In this document: positions 7,917-16,507 of the stretch, piece after piece | Numbering within the stretch: position 1 is the first letter of the stretch | Layout: each line of letters opens with the position of its first letter | DNA from: Flintibacter faecis | GTDB taxonomy: Bacteria > Bacillota > Clostridia > Oscillospirales > Oscillospiraceae | Assembly: GCF_014287875.1 (NCBI RefSeq) | Contig: NZ_JACOPN010000004.1 | Span: 186,001 to 250,000, forward strand | Length of the DNA: 64,000 nt | Reading direction: 5' to 3' | The notes under the pieces: generated by a model | Told to the model about the DNA's origin: nothing | Databases searched by the model: none | Seen by the model: only the letters and a program-made list of their open reading frames with translations | Made by a program: the position numbers and the translations under genes

Positions 7917-10900
7917 TTATGCGACAGCATTTAAATTGATTTTCTCTATGGTATTCCGAATTCCCATCCAAACTGTAAGATCCGTGAACACCTCCACGAT
8001 GCTGCCGTGGTCGGTAAACGGCGCTTCCTGCAAAACGGACAGGTCTTTCATCATGCCGTTGTGGACGATGTACTCCACGATCTGATTTACGAAATAGATC
8101 TGTCGACTATCGAGGCTGGCATCGTTCAGGTACTGCGCAAAAGCCTCTTTTGCCGCATTCATATCAAGCCCGACGATCTCCCGCACAAACTCCCCCAGCG
8201 GCTTCTGGCCGTACTCGGCCTCGTAATCCTGTTTCGTCCCGACCTCGTTCCAGAGTGCTTTCTCCAGCGCCTGCACGTCCTCCGCAGTCAGAGGAACATT
8301 GTCCTTTAGCTTGGCAATGGCCGCATTGTCCATGTGCTGACGCACGTAGAACTCCGCCTTGGCCTTGTAGTTCTTCAGATCGTCGTTCTCCAGCTCAGAT
8401 TCTTTCCAGTCCACAGACAGAATTTCGTCATCAAAATTCGTATCATAGTGCGCTTTACTGACCGGAATATACTTGATGAGGTCACGCAGATTCTCCCGGA
8501 TGTGCTCAAATTCATTGATCCCGGCAGTCTCCACATAGTCTGTATGCAAAATCTTGTCGATCAGCTCAGCCTGTGCCATGATCTCCGGGATGTTCGCCAC
8601 AGATGCAACAGCGGAAACTTTCTTAAACAGGTCGCTGCGGGCTTTGCTGTATTTCTTTCCGGCGAGATAGGCAAGCTCGATGCCATACATCAGCGCGTCG
8701 AACCGCAGCGCCTTGGCATCGTCCTCTTCCGGTGTAATGAGCGGTGCAAGCTCCTGCCCCATGAGCAGCGTGTCCTCATAGGTCAGGGCGCTATAGCTGT
8801 CCGGTTCGGCATACCGCTCTACATATTTTAAATGCTGGCGGACAGCAAAGTTCTCTTTGTTCAGTTCCCGCACCTTGCGCACCATGTCCTCCACCAGCGT
8901 CTTGCGGAAGGCAATCAAGTCCGTCGTCTGATACGCCAAGTCCTGTAATTTGAAGGCAATTTGGGCCTTCAGATGGAAGATCGCACCTTGCAGGGCGATC
9001 ATATTGGCGGTGGGCCGTCCCTTGTTCATGCGAAAGAACTCAAAGTTGCCGCAGAAGTCGAAGATGTAGAACTTGTCCTTGTCCTTACCGTCCAGCAGCC
9101 CCGGACACAGACGGGTGCCTCGCCCGATCATCTGCCAGAACTTCGCCTTGCTCATGACCTTCTTGAAAAACACCAGATTCAGCACTTCCGGCACGTCAAT
9201 GCCGGTGTCCAGCATATCCACGGAAATGGCGATTTGAGGCAGCTTCTTCGGGTCGGAAAACTCGTCAATGGCGCTTTGGGCATAGGTCATATAGTTGTCG
9301 ATGACCTTGGCAAAGCCGGGAAGATGCGGGTATTCCTGATTGAAAACCGTGAGAATTTTCTCTGCATGGGTGTGGTTCTTTGCAAAGATGATGGTCTTGC
9401 CCAGTTTGCTGCCGTAGTCGATGGTCAGGCCGTGGGTCATCAGTGTGTTCAGCACCTGTCGGATGGTGTCCTCGTTGAAGATCCACTCATTCAGCGCCGA
9501 CGATGCAATGCTGTCCGGCAGCTCGCCGTTCTCGTCCTCAAAAGTGTCCTCGTAAGCCTGCTTGTCCGCGTCGGAAAGTTCATCGTAGACAATGCCCTGT
9601 TCCATGAATTTCAGCTTCGTCTCCACAGACAGGAAGTCCACCAGATACCCGTCCTTCACCGCCTGCGCCAGCTCATAGCCATAGGTCGGCACGCCGTTTT
9701 CCAGCTCAAATATCTCATAGGTATTCTTGTCGATCTCGTCCTTGGGCGTGGCCGTCAGTCCTACCAGCGGCGCGTCGAAATAATTGAAAATATCCCGGTA
9801 TTTGTTATAAACGGAGCGGTGCGCCTCGTCGCAGATCACAAGGTCAAAGTGCCCACAGGTAAAGAGCTTGCCCTCCTCATCCTGTACGCTGTCGATGACA
9901 TTGTACATGGTCTGATAAGTAGAAAAGATGCAGTGAGCGGTGTAGTTATCCTTCTCCTCACAGAGGTTGGTAACGGAGAGATCGGGCAGCAGATTCACAA
10001 AGCTGCGCTTTGCCTGGGTGACCAGACTGTTGCGGTCAGCAAGAAACAGGATATTCTTCACCCAACCGTGCTGAAGCAGCACATCACACAGAGCAATGAC
10101 CGTCCGTGTCTTGCCGGAGCCGGTAGCCATGACCAGCAGCGCCTTGCGGCGATTTCGGGCAAAGGCGTCGCAGGCGGCCTTGATTGCCCCCTCCTGATAG
10201 TAGCGCCCGGCGATCTTGCGGTCCACCATAATATTTTTGAGGCTCGTCCGCATACTCTGGAGATTGAAGAGCTTCTCCAGATCGCGTTTGGAGTAAATGG
10301 CCGCACATTTCCGCTCAGGGTATAGATTGTCCGTGATGCGGGTCTCAAAGCCGTTGGTCAGGAAGATGACCGGGCGGCGATGATACTTTTTCTCCAACAG
10401 ATCGGCATAGAGCTTTGCCTGTTGGCGGCCCTTGGCCACATCCACACAGGTGCGCTTGGCCTCCACCACCGCCAAGGGGCGGCCGTCGTCCCCGCAGAGC
10501 ACGTAGTCCGCATAGCCCACCTCGGACTTGTTTGGCATACCGGGCAGCTCCACCTCATTCAGCCAGTCCTTGCCCTCTGTCCAGCCCGCATCTGTGAGCA
10601 TGGTGTCGATATACAGCTTGCGGGTCTTGTACTCAGACAGGTCGAGGGGCTTGGGCACATAGGTCTGCTGCTGCTCGGCTCGGCGGGCGGTGAGTTCCTC
10701 CTTCAGCGCAGCGTTCTCCGCCATCAGTGCGGCGAGATCCACCTCCGGCGCTTCCTGCACCGGTGCGGCGGACACTTCGCTTTTCTGCGTCAGCAGCGCA
10801 GGGTCGAAATGTCCCTCGGTGTAGTTCTCACCGTAGCAATAGGCCACAAAATCCAGAAAGACATACAGGTTTTCCAGACACAGCGCCGCCTGCTCCTGGG

Positions 10901-11207
10901 TGATTTTCTTGCCGGTGTGGGCGGCGTTGTTTCCCATGCGGCGGATCAGGTCCATCCGCCGCCAGATGTCTGCGCCCACAATGTCCCGGAAGTCCTCGGT
11001 GTTCATCAGACTGACCAACGTGTCCTGATAAGGCATGACCAGCGCCTTGTCCACGGAGTACATCCACTTCACGGCGAATTCCATCGCCCTGCGGCAGTTC
11101 AGCACGCAGGCGGAAGGGTCGATATGTAGAATCCGCTCGGCGGAGACGGCAACAGGGGCGAAGGAGGAAAATTGTGGGGTTGAGAGGAATGTGTCAAAGT
11201 TGGTCAT
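7917..11207 (-). CDS. hsdR: Type I restriction enzyme, HsdR subunit
   Basis: The motor and nuclease subunit of a type I restriction system, about 1096 residues. The N-terminal ~140 residues are a DUF4145-like helical domain. The PD-(D/E)xK nuclease follows near 235-255 (EVGYADYVL then VVEAKRT). The SF2 translocase has Walker A MATGSGKT near residue 360, the DEAH box near 455 and LTATP soon after, followed by the helicase C lobe (IGRGTRL) and a C-terminal helical domain that docks on the methylase. The start is taken at the inner ATG 11207, behind GCAGGTG, giving the usual MTNFDTF opening; an ATG five codons earlier lacks a site. It is the last gene of the leftward fic-hsd operon, separated from hsdS by three small genes. 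Confidence 0.95.
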   Translation of the reverse strand: MTNFDTFLSTPQFSSFAPVAVSAERILHIDPSACVLNCRRAMEFAVKWMYSVDKALVMPYQDTLVSLMNTEDFRDIVGADIWRRMDLIRRMGNNAAHTGKKITQEQAALCLENLYVFLDFVAYCYGENYTEGHFDPALLTQKSEVSAAPVQEAPEVDLAALMAENAALKEELTARRAEQQQTYVPKPLDLSEYKTRKLYIDTMLTDAGWTEGKDWLNEVELPGMPNKSEVGYADYVLCGDDGRPLAVVEAKRTCVDVAKGRQQAKLYADLLEKKYHRRPVIFLTNGFETRITDNLYPERKCAAIYSKRDLEKLFNLQSMRTSLKNIMVDRKIAGRYYQEGAIKAACDAFARNRRKALLVMATGSGKTRTVIALCDVLLQHGWVKNILFLADRNSLVTQAKRSFVNLLPDLSVTNLCEEKDNYTAHCIFSTYQTMYNVIDSVQDEEGKLFTCGHFDLVICDEAHRSVYNKYRDIFNYFDAPLVGLTATPKDEIDKNTYEIFELENGVPTYGYELAQAVKDGYLVDFLSVETKLKFMEQGIVYDELSDADKQAYEDTFEDENGELPDSIASSALNEWIFNEDTIRQVLNTLMTHGLTIDYGSKLGKTIIFAKNHTHAEKILTVFNQEYPHLPGFAKVIDNYMTYAQSAIDEFSDPKKLPQIAISVDMLDTGIDVPEVLNLVFFKKVMSKAKFWQMIGRGTRLCPGLLDGKDKDKFYIFDFCGNFEFFRMNKGRPTANMIALQGAIFHLKAQIAFKLQDLAYQTTDLIAFRKTLVEDMVRKVRELNKENFAVRQHLKYVERYAEPDSYSALTYEDTLLMGQELAPLITPEEDDAKALRFDALMYGIELAYLAGKKYSKARSDLFKKVSAVASVANIPEIMAQAELIDKILHTDYVETAGINEFEHIRENLRDLIKYIPVSKAHYDTNFDDEILSVDWKESELENDDLKNYKAKAEFYVRQHMDNAAIAKLKDNVPLTAEDVQALEKALWNEVGTKQDYEAEYGQKPLGEFVREIVGLDMNAAKEAFAQYLNDASLDSRQIYFVNQIVEYIVHNGMMKDLSVLQEAPFTDHGSIVEVFTDLTVWMGIRNTIEKINLNAVA

Positions 11208-11231
11208 AAAATCACCTGCCATAAACAGCTA

Positions 11232-11660
11232 TTAGTACCAGTATAGATTGCTACCTTGCCCTATATAACTTTTAGCGATGTAGGGATTTTTCAGCTTGTC
11301 CCAGGAAAGTGACTCTCCGTATCCTAGGTGTCTAGCAATCGCTTCGAGAAGTTTTATATATGCATCGTCAAGTGCAGACAACTTTTGCATGAAGGACTGT
11401 GGGACTGTTAGATTATCTGTCACGTCGTTCTGAGCTTTTTTGTAATTTTCTAGACAGCTACAAATGTCGGGACAGTTAAAAAATACGATAGGAATGATGT
11501 TTAACGCTGTTACGCGTTCTGGTTGTGCTGGAAACAAACGGTATGTAACCAACGTTTTCAGTATGCTTAGCTGTTCTTTTCTCAACTCTTCTCTTTGAGA
11601 TAGCTTAGAACCGATTAACACGCCAAAAAGTCCAGAAATGAGAGAGAGCAAAATATTCAT
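11232..11660 (-). CDS. Small membrane-anchored protein, DUF6680-like
   Basis: 142 residues with one N-terminal membrane helix (residues about 2-20, ending SKLSQREE) and a helical soluble part. The segment LKTLVTYRLFPAQPERVTAL and the following NIIPIVF match the pattern of the DUF6680 group as I recall it. An AAAGGAG lies 7 bases before the ATG. It is embedded between hsdS and hsdR in the same direction and is markedly AT-rich compared with hsdM and hsdR. No function is known to me; proteins of this kind recur in defence islands, which is context and not evidence of mechanism. Confidence 0.65.
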   Translation of the reverse strand: MNILLSLISGLFGVLIGSKLSQREELRKEQLSILKTLVTYRLFPAQPERVTALNIIPIVFFNCPDICSCLENYKKAQNDVTDNLTVPQSFMQKLSALDDAYIKLLEAIARHLGYGESLSWDKLKNPYIAKSYIGQGSNLYWY

Positions 11661-11811
11661 ACGGCTTCTCCTTTATCTATTACAGTCGATGTATTTTACA
11701 GTAAGTCGATACTCTGACAGGGACAGGCAAGATATATGCCTACTGTCGCTCACACAGTGAATAGGTCATCTCCCATACTCCGTTTCTGAGATCAGCATAG
11801 CCTGTTGTTTT
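11661..11811. other. Non-coding gap within the hsd operon
   Basis: About 150 AT-rich bases without a supported gene. They contain a short imperfect inverted repeat but no convincing terminator, so read-through from hsdS to hsdR remains possible. Confidence 0.4.
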
Positions 11812-11934
11812 TCATGTTTGATTTTGCCAATCATAAAAAACAATCTCCAATGATAGTTCAACTTGCTTTTTTCCAATAATGGCGCTTGAAATAAGCGCAA
11901 GAATTGAAATTATAATAGATAATATATTTAACAT
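11812..11934 (-). CDS. 40-residue single-helix membrane peptide
   Basis: A very short frame: a hydrophobic helix (MLNILSIIISILALISSAII) followed by GKKQVELSLEIVFYDWQNQT. The ATG at 11934 follows the stop codon of the 63-residue gene after one base, with AGGCGAT as a possible site, which suggests translational coupling. The N-terminal helix plus GKKQ resembles the start of larger membrane-anchored proteins common in restriction islands, so this may be a truncated remnant and not a complete gene. Function unknown. Confidence 0.5.
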   Translation of the reverse strand: MLNILSIIISILALISSAIIGKKQVELSLEIVFYDWQNQT

Positions 11935-11935
11935 T

Positions 11936-12127
11936 TTATCGCCTGAAATCATTCTGTTGTAGATATTTAAAAGCCACTGAAAAACCATAACTTTCTAGAA
12001 GCACATTCATGTTTTCCGCAAAACGTTTCTGGTTTTCGATAGAAAGCTTTTCAAACTCGGCCTTCAAGTCAAAAGCCGTTTTTGAAAATTTGGCTACGAA
12101 CCTTTCATATTCCTGTTGTGAAGTCAT
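11936..12127 (-). CDS. 63-residue helical protein of unknown function
   Basis: A small soluble protein, rich in Lys, Glu and Phe, predicted almost entirely helical (EYERFVAKFSKTAFDLKAEF and onward). A perfect GAGGAGG site lies 7 bases before the ATG, which supports real expression. It follows hsdS by about 77 bases on the same strand. I do not recognise a family. Together with the next two small genes it forms an AT-rich insert in the restriction operon. Confidence 0.6.
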   Translation of the reverse strand: MTSQQEYERFVAKFSKTAFDLKAEFEKLSIENQKRFAENMNVLLESYGFSVAFKYLQQNDFRR

Positions 12128-12204
12128 AGTAACGCCTCCTCAAATTTGGTTTCGCCCTAATTTTACCATGTTTTTTGAAGAACGGAACGTCAACTTTACA
12201 TCAG

Positions 12205-13335
12205 TTATTCGTCAAAATACGTCTGCATCAGACTGTCGAACAACAGTTGTGCTTCATCCAATGCTTTCTGTACGGCGACTTTTGATTTGTCGACCTGTTT
12301 AATGAATACCTCAAAGTTTTTTTGTTCTTCAATACTCGGTAGAGGAATGAGTATTGTCTTTATTTCGGATAGATTTAAGGTTTTCTGTGCAATACCTTTG
12401 ACTTTTTCTTCTATTTGCCGCTGGCCATCTGGAGATAGCAATGCCGCATACAAATAAAAGCTATTCACAATTTCGTGTTTGGGTTTCAAATATGCGATAT
12501 GCCTTTGAAACAGGAATTTTTTATCTTCAACAACGACTGCCACATGGCCATAGGAACCTACTGTTGATAACAGCAGATCTCCTATCTCGATAGGCGTTCG
12601 CTTGTAGAGTTCACCGTATGTTTCTTCGCTTATGAATTTTTCAGCGTTATATGTGACAGTATTGTTAACCAGATTTGAAACAAAAATAAAGGGAATTCCG
12701 TTGTCTTGAAACTTCGGCGGCTGATGCGTCCCGTCAGTGATTATTGAGCACAATTCATTCATCGAAGCTATATGCTGACAAGAACTAAACATCTCGACAA
12801 ATCGTGCCTTGACCAGCTCGTCCAGTTTCTGGAGTTGTTGTTGATATAGCGTAGTCATGCTACATACCTTCTCCAGGACATCGACAGCATACTGCTGCTG
12901 CTCTTTTGATGGAAAGGGAATTTCCATTGCCAGGAAATCACTATCCGTTATCCTTTCACGACGTTTAACGCTTCCATTAAACTTTGATGAGTAATAACGA
13001 ACGCTTCGAGGAGAGCGCAATACCGTTTCAAGATATTTGGGGACAATTTTTTGAAAATCAACATTCCAGATTTTATAAGCCGGGCTTACAATACCGATAT
13101 CGACAATAGACTGAATTCCAAAATTAGCTTCATCGATGTGAATTCCTTGAACAAGTTGTCCACGTTTTACAAGTTTGTATTGTTCCGTGTCTCTTGAAGC
13201 AATTCTCTTTTTGAACTTATCGCTTTGAAGAACAACGCCATCACTCTTTGTAATTGATAGAACTGGATAATCACTTGCCCCACATCGTTCTATTTTTGCT
13301 GATGAAATAACTTCACAAAGTTTTATATATTCCAT
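12205..13335 (-). CDS. hsdS: Type I restriction specificity subunit HsdS
   Basis: 376 residues with the two target-recognition-domain plan of HsdS. The first half ends in IPFPSKEQQQYAVDVL and a helix LYQQQLQKLDELVKARF; the second ends in LIPLPSIEEQKNFEVFI and a similar helix. These paired I-P-x-P-x-x-x-E-Q motifs and spacer helices are diagnostic. HsdS chooses the bipartite DNA target for both methylation and cleavage. It is AT-richer than hsdM, as is common for the recombining specificity gene. The gene starts 27 bases after the hsdM stop. The DNA target cannot be deduced from the sequence. Confidence 0.93.
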   Translation of the reverse strand: MEYIKLCEVISSAKIERCGASDYPVLSITKSDGVVLQSDKFKKRIASRDTEQYKLVKRGQLVQGIHIDEANFGIQSIVDIGIVSPAYKIWNVDFQKIVPKYLETVLRSPRSVRYYSSKFNGSVKRRERITDSDFLAMEIPFPSKEQQQYAVDVLEKVCSMTTLYQQQLQKLDELVKARFVEMFSSCQHIASMNELCSIITDGTHQPPKFQDNGIPFIFVSNLVNNTVTYNAEKFISEETYGELYKRTPIEIGDLLLSTVGSYGHVAVVVEDKKFLFQRHIAYLKPKHEIVNSFYLYAALLSPDGQRQIEEKVKGIAQKTLNLSEIKTILIPLPSIEEQKNFEVFIKQVDKSKVAVQKALDEAQLLFDSLMQTYFDE

Positions 13336-13362
13336 TCTTCATCCCCACAAATCCGAATTTAG

Positions 13363-14865
13363 TCACATTCTAAGCAATTCTTCCAACTTGCTCATTTCCG
13401 CACCAATCTCCACTTCCAGCTCTCTCAGCTGGGCCATGATCTCACTGGTGGGCGGGTACTCCACGGGCTTATACTCGGTTTTCTTATACTTGTTGATGGA
13501 CAGGTCATAGCCGTTGTCCACGATCTCCGCCCTGGGCACGAGGAAAGACTTCTCTGTGCGCTGGCGGTCTTTTTCTGCCCCCGGCTTGCGGAAGCGGGCA
13601 ATGATGTCGGGGATGTCATTGTCGGCCACCGGGCTGCGCTTATCGTCCAACGAGAAGCCGTCGGCGGTCATGTCGTAGAACCACACGTGGTCCGTGCCGC
13701 CGTGGCCGGTCTTGGTGAAGATGAGCACGGCGGTGGACACGCCTGCGTAGGGCTTGAACACGCCGGAGGGCATGGAGATCACGGCCTCCAGCCGGTTGCC
13801 GTCCACCAGCTCCTTGCGGATGGCCTTGTGCGCCGTGGACGAACCGAACAGCACGCCGTCCGGGACGATGCAGGCGCAGCGCCCGCCGATGCGCAGCATC
13901 CGCAGGAACAGAGCCAGAAACAGCAGCTCGGTTTTCTTGGTCTTGCAGACTTTGAGAAGATCCGCAGACACGGTGTCTGCGTCCAGACTGCCCTTAAATG
14001 GCGGGTTGGCCAAAATCAAGGAATACTTCTCCTTGTCCGGGTTCTGGTCGCTAAGGCTGTCCCGGTACTCGATAAAGGGGTTGTCAATGCCGTGGGTCAT
14101 CATGTTCATGGCACCGATGCGGAGCATGGTACGGTCCATGTCATAGCCGAAGAACATGTGATTCATGTAGTGATCTTTCTTCTGGCGGTTGAAGAAGATC
14201 TCTTCTTTTCGGTTTTCTTTCAAATACTCGCCCGCTGAAACAAGAAAACCGGAGGTGCCGCAGGCCGGATCGCAAATCATGTCATCGGCTTTCGGGTCCA
14301 TCAGCTCCACCATCATGCGGATAATATGGCGCGGGGTACGGAACTGGCCGTTGCGGCCGGACTGGCTGATTTTGCTCAACAGATATTCATAGGTGTCGCC
14401 CCGCACATCCACCGCCTGTGATTCGCTCATCAGGCGGTAGATCTCGTCCAGCGCATCCACCACCTTGGAGAGCAGCAGCGGCGTGGGCAGCTTGAAAATG
14501 GCATCGTCCATGTACTTGGAATAGGCGCTGTTCTTATCCCCGTGGAGATTCTTGATAAAGGGAAACACCCACTCCTGCATGACGGAGTACATCTTCCCTG
14601 CCGGGAAATCGTGGAATACGCTCCATTTGAGCTGCTGGCCGTCGATGGTGCGCTCACCCACCTGCACCTCATCGGTGAAGATGCTGGTATAAGGCAGTCC
14701 CAGCATGGCGGCCTCTTTCGCCCGGAGATTGTCCGAATCATCCAAGTCGTGAATGAACATCAGATATGTGATCTGCTCGATCACGTCCAGCGGGTTCACC
14801 AGACCGCCCGCCGCAAAAATATCCCAGAGACTGTCAATTTTGTTTTTCAATTCGCCTGTAATCAT
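13363..14865 (-). CDS. hsdM: Type I DNA adenine methyltransferase HsdM
   Basis: 500 residues, the N6-adenine methylase of the type I system. A helical N-terminal domain (about 1-140) precedes the SAM-dependent domain with motif I DPACGTSGFLVSAG near residue 200 and the catalytic motif IV NPPF near 286 (LANPPFKGSL). VPDGVLFG and the GRCACIVP segment are typical of the family. AGAGGAT lies upstream of the ATG. The C-terminal helix pairs with HsdS. It stands between a winged-helix gene (51-base gap) and hsdS in one leftward operon. Confidence 0.96.
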   Translation of the reverse strand: MITGELKNKIDSLWDIFAAGGLVNPLDVIEQITYLMFIHDLDDSDNLRAKEAAMLGLPYTSIFTDEVQVGERTIDGQQLKWSVFHDFPAGKMYSVMQEWVFPFIKNLHGDKNSAYSKYMDDAIFKLPTPLLLSKVVDALDEIYRLMSESQAVDVRGDTYEYLLSKISQSGRNGQFRTPRHIIRMMVELMDPKADDMICDPACGTSGFLVSAGEYLKENRKEEIFFNRQKKDHYMNHMFFGYDMDRTMLRIGAMNMMTHGIDNPFIEYRDSLSDQNPDKEKYSLILANPPFKGSLDADTVSADLLKVCKTKKTELLFLALFLRMLRIGGRCACIVPDGVLFGSSTAHKAIRKELVDGNRLEAVISMPSGVFKPYAGVSTAVLIFTKTGHGGTDHVWFYDMTADGFSLDDKRSPVADNDIPDIIARFRKPGAEKDRQRTEKSFLVPRAEIVDNGYDLSINKYKKTEYKPVEYPPTSEIMAQLRELEVEIGAEMSKLEELLRM

Positions 14866-14916
14866 GAATCCAATCCTCTCAAAGTTTTACAATTCTTTCT
14901 CTCTAAGCCAAGTTTT

Positions 14917-15189
14917 CTATTTAACCAGCACTTCCCACTTGCCGTATCTCTTGCCGTTCTCTCTGCGGATATAGTTCTTATCCTGCAAGGACTTCATGAT
15001 CCGCTTCACGGTTGCGATGGACTTGCCAGTTGCGTTCACAAGCTCCTGCTGCTTGATGGTCGGGTTTTGTGCGATCCGCTCCAAAACAGCCAGTTCCTCC
15101 AGCGAGCAGTCCAAAGTATCAAATTGATACTTTGAAACTTTGGGGCTGGTACTTTGGGAAGCGCTCTCGTCCACATAATCAATGTGCAC
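14917..15189 (-). CDS. Winged helix-turn-helix protein
   Basis: 90 residues starting with GTG at 15189, one base after the fic stop codon and 5 bases after AAGGA inside the fic end, so it is coupled to fic. Residues about 28-88 form a winged helix (EELAVLERIAQNP, KQQELVNATGKS, ATVKRIMKSLQDKNYI, then a GKWEV wing). This fold is usually the C-terminal part of larger AlbA/AAA-like regulators, so it could be a truncated descendant or a genuine small repressor of the fic-hsd operon. The N-terminal 27 residues are low in structure. DNA binding is likely; the target is unknown. Confidence 0.7.
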   Translation of the reverse strand: MHIDYVDESASQSTSPKVSKYQFDTLDCSLEELAVLERIAQNPTIKQQELVNATGKSIATVKRIMKSLQDKNYIRRENGKRYGKWEVLVK

Positions 15190-15190
15190 C

Positions 15191-15805
15191 TCATTCCTTG
15201 CTCAGATCTTCCGTCTTGAAGGTCGTATACCCCTCATAGTAGTAGCTGTGGTCGATGCCCTTCATATAGACCTCACAGCTGTTGATCTCGTCGGTCAAAG
15301 CCGCTTTCAGCAGAACCTTGATCTCCACGTCCTTGATGGGGCTGCGCTCCATGGCCAGCAGATAGTCCTCCTTATCGACACGGCTCCAATCCACCACCTG
15401 CCCGATACCGGCTTTTAGCATCTGGTCAAGCCAGATGCGGGTACTGCGGCCGTTGCCCTCGCGGAACGGGTGGGCGATATTCATCTCCACATACTTCTCG
15501 ATGATCTCGTCAAAGGTGGACTGCGGCATCTTGTCGATGTTGGCAAGCGCCGCCTCCAGATACATCAGCGGCGCAAAGCGGAAATTGCCTTTTGCCAGAT
15601 TCACAGTGCGCAGTTCACCGGCAAAGTCATAAATATTCTCGAACAGCGCCTTGTGAATGGCTTGCAGCGACGCAAATCTGCCGGGGGCCAGCCTGTCCAG
15701 AGCGCCGCTTTCAAACAGTTCCACGGCTTTCTTCTTGCTGATCCGCTCCTCCTCGCGGGCAAGCTCGGCGGAGTTGGTGATGCCAAGTTTATTTTCAAGT
15801 GCCAT
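15191..15805 (-). CDS. fic: Fic/DOC family protein
   Basis: 204 residues with the complete Fic motif HPFREGNGRSTR near residue 111, so it should be an active AMP (or other nucleotide) transferase that modifies proteins using ATP. The N-terminal part (ELFESGALDRL, FASLQAIHKALFENIYDFAG) matches the common single-domain Fic type. No clear inhibitory S/T-x-x-x-E-G-N helix is visible. It is the first gene of the leftward operon, behind the promoter at 15892-15919. A 41-bp stretch encoding A-M-E-R-S-P-I-K-D-V-E is duplicated at 6537, which suggests its 3' half was exchanged by recombination. A toxin or restriction-linked role is an inference from context. Confidence 0.92.
   Translation of the reverse strand: MALENKLGITNSAELAREEERISKKKAVELFESGALDRLAPGRFASLQAIHKALFENIYDFAGELRTVNLAKGNFRFAPLMYLEAALANIDKMPQSTFDEIIEKYVEMNIAHPFREGNGRSTRIWLDQMLKAGIGQVVDWSRVDKEDYLLAMERSPIKDVEIKVLLKAALTDEINSCEVYMKGIDHSYYYEGYTTFKTEDLSKE
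15321..15361. repeat. 41-bp direct repeat, right copy
   Basis: Lies within fic and is identical to 6537-6577. Marks the right edge of the 8.8-kb hipA-hsd module. Confidence 0.9.
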
Positions 15806-15891
15806 TGTGGGCCTCCATGTGTTTGCAAAATAGCTTCTCAGTGGGTGTCCAGAAGGTCGGATGACCTTTCTGCCAACAATTCTACAGAGTA

Positions 15892-15919
15892 ATTATACCA
15901 TAAAACGCTATATTCACAA
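15892..15919 (-). promoter_or_regulatory. Promoter of the fic-hsd operon
   Basis: TTGTGA, 16 bases, TATAAT on the minus strand, about 85 bases upstream of fic and just inside the right end of the element. An inverted repeat AAGGTCGGATGACCTT (15853-15868) lies between promoter and gene and could be an operator. Confidence 0.6.
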
Positions 15920-15974
15920 GCGGAAGAAAGAAAACACGGCCTTTCCCGCACCTGTGGCCCTTTTGCTTCCACAG

Positions 15975-15988
15975 TCGGCACAGAGGAA
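15975..15988. repeat. attR core of the cotJC element
   Basis: TCGGCACAGAGGAA, identical to attL at 2769-2782 and in the same reading frame of cotJC. Confidence 0.9.
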
Positions 15989-16417
15989 CTGGGTCACATG
16001 GAGATGGTGGCCGCCATCGTCCACCAGCTGACCCGGAACCTGAAAGAGGATCAGATCAAGGACACCCCCTTCGCCGCCTACTTCGTGGACCATACCACCG
16101 GGGTCTACCCCACCGCCGCCTCCGGCTTCCCCTGGAGCGCCGGGTCCATCCAGTCCACCGGCGACGTCATCGCCGACCTCACCGAGGACCTGGCCGCCGA
16201 GCAGAAGGCCCGCCTGACCTATGACAACATCCTCCGCCTGTCCGACGACCCGGACGTGAACAACGTCATCCGCTTTTTGCGGGAGCGGGAGATCGTCCAC
16301 TTCCAACGCTTCGGAGAATGCCTGCGCCTGTGCAAGGAAAAAATGGACGCCAAAAACGTCTACCTCACCAACCCCGCCTTCGACGCCCCCACCGCTGCGC
16401 CGCTGACCCAGGGGTAA
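15989..16417 (+). pseudogene. cotJC: cotJC, 3' part
   Basis: The remaining 142 codons of CotJC after the element. It opens LGHMEMVAAIVHQLT, completing the metal-ligand segment E-E-L-G-H begun in the 5' part, and keeps the later ligands in EREIVHFQRFGE. The frame is open to the stop at 16417 with no further damage, which suggests recent insertion or continued selection on the reconstituted gene. There is no start codon or ribosome site at the break. A downstream terminator is present. Confidence 0.92.
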
Positions 16418-16420
16418 ACT

Positions 16421-16470
16421 CAAGAGGAGCCCCCGGTCCGTACAATGGACTGGGGGCTCCTCTCTTCATT
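16421..16470 (+). terminator. cotJ operon terminator
   Basis: AGAGGAGCCCCCGGTCC pairs with GGACTGGGGGCTCCTCT, followed by a short T-rich run. It ends the cotJ transcript. Confidence 0.8.
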
Positions 16471-16507
16471 TAAACAGCGCACTGAAATTTATCGCTTGGC
16501 CGATACA

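Larger units (their letters stand above)
2769..15988. mobile_element. 13.2-kb serine-recombinase element splitting cotJC
   Basis: Boundaries are set by the perfect repeat TCGGCACAGAGGAA at both ends and by the break and in-frame resumption of cotJC. The unit length from one repeat to the next is 13,206 bp. A large serine recombinase sits at the left end, facing the left junction. Cargo is a short helical protein, a membrane diguanylate cyclase, a HipA-like kinase, type I restriction-modification genes with three small genes among them, a winged-helix protein and a Fic protein. No capsid, portal, tail or conjugation genes are seen, so this is an integrative island rather than a complete prophage or ICE. 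The stretch around 11.2-13.3 kb is clearly more AT-rich than the host flanks, a sign of transfer. Confidence 0.93.

Noticed and set aside
2769..15988. Full prophage or conjugative element
   Set aside because: No structural, packaging, lysis, relaxase or type IV secretion gene was found among the reading frames.
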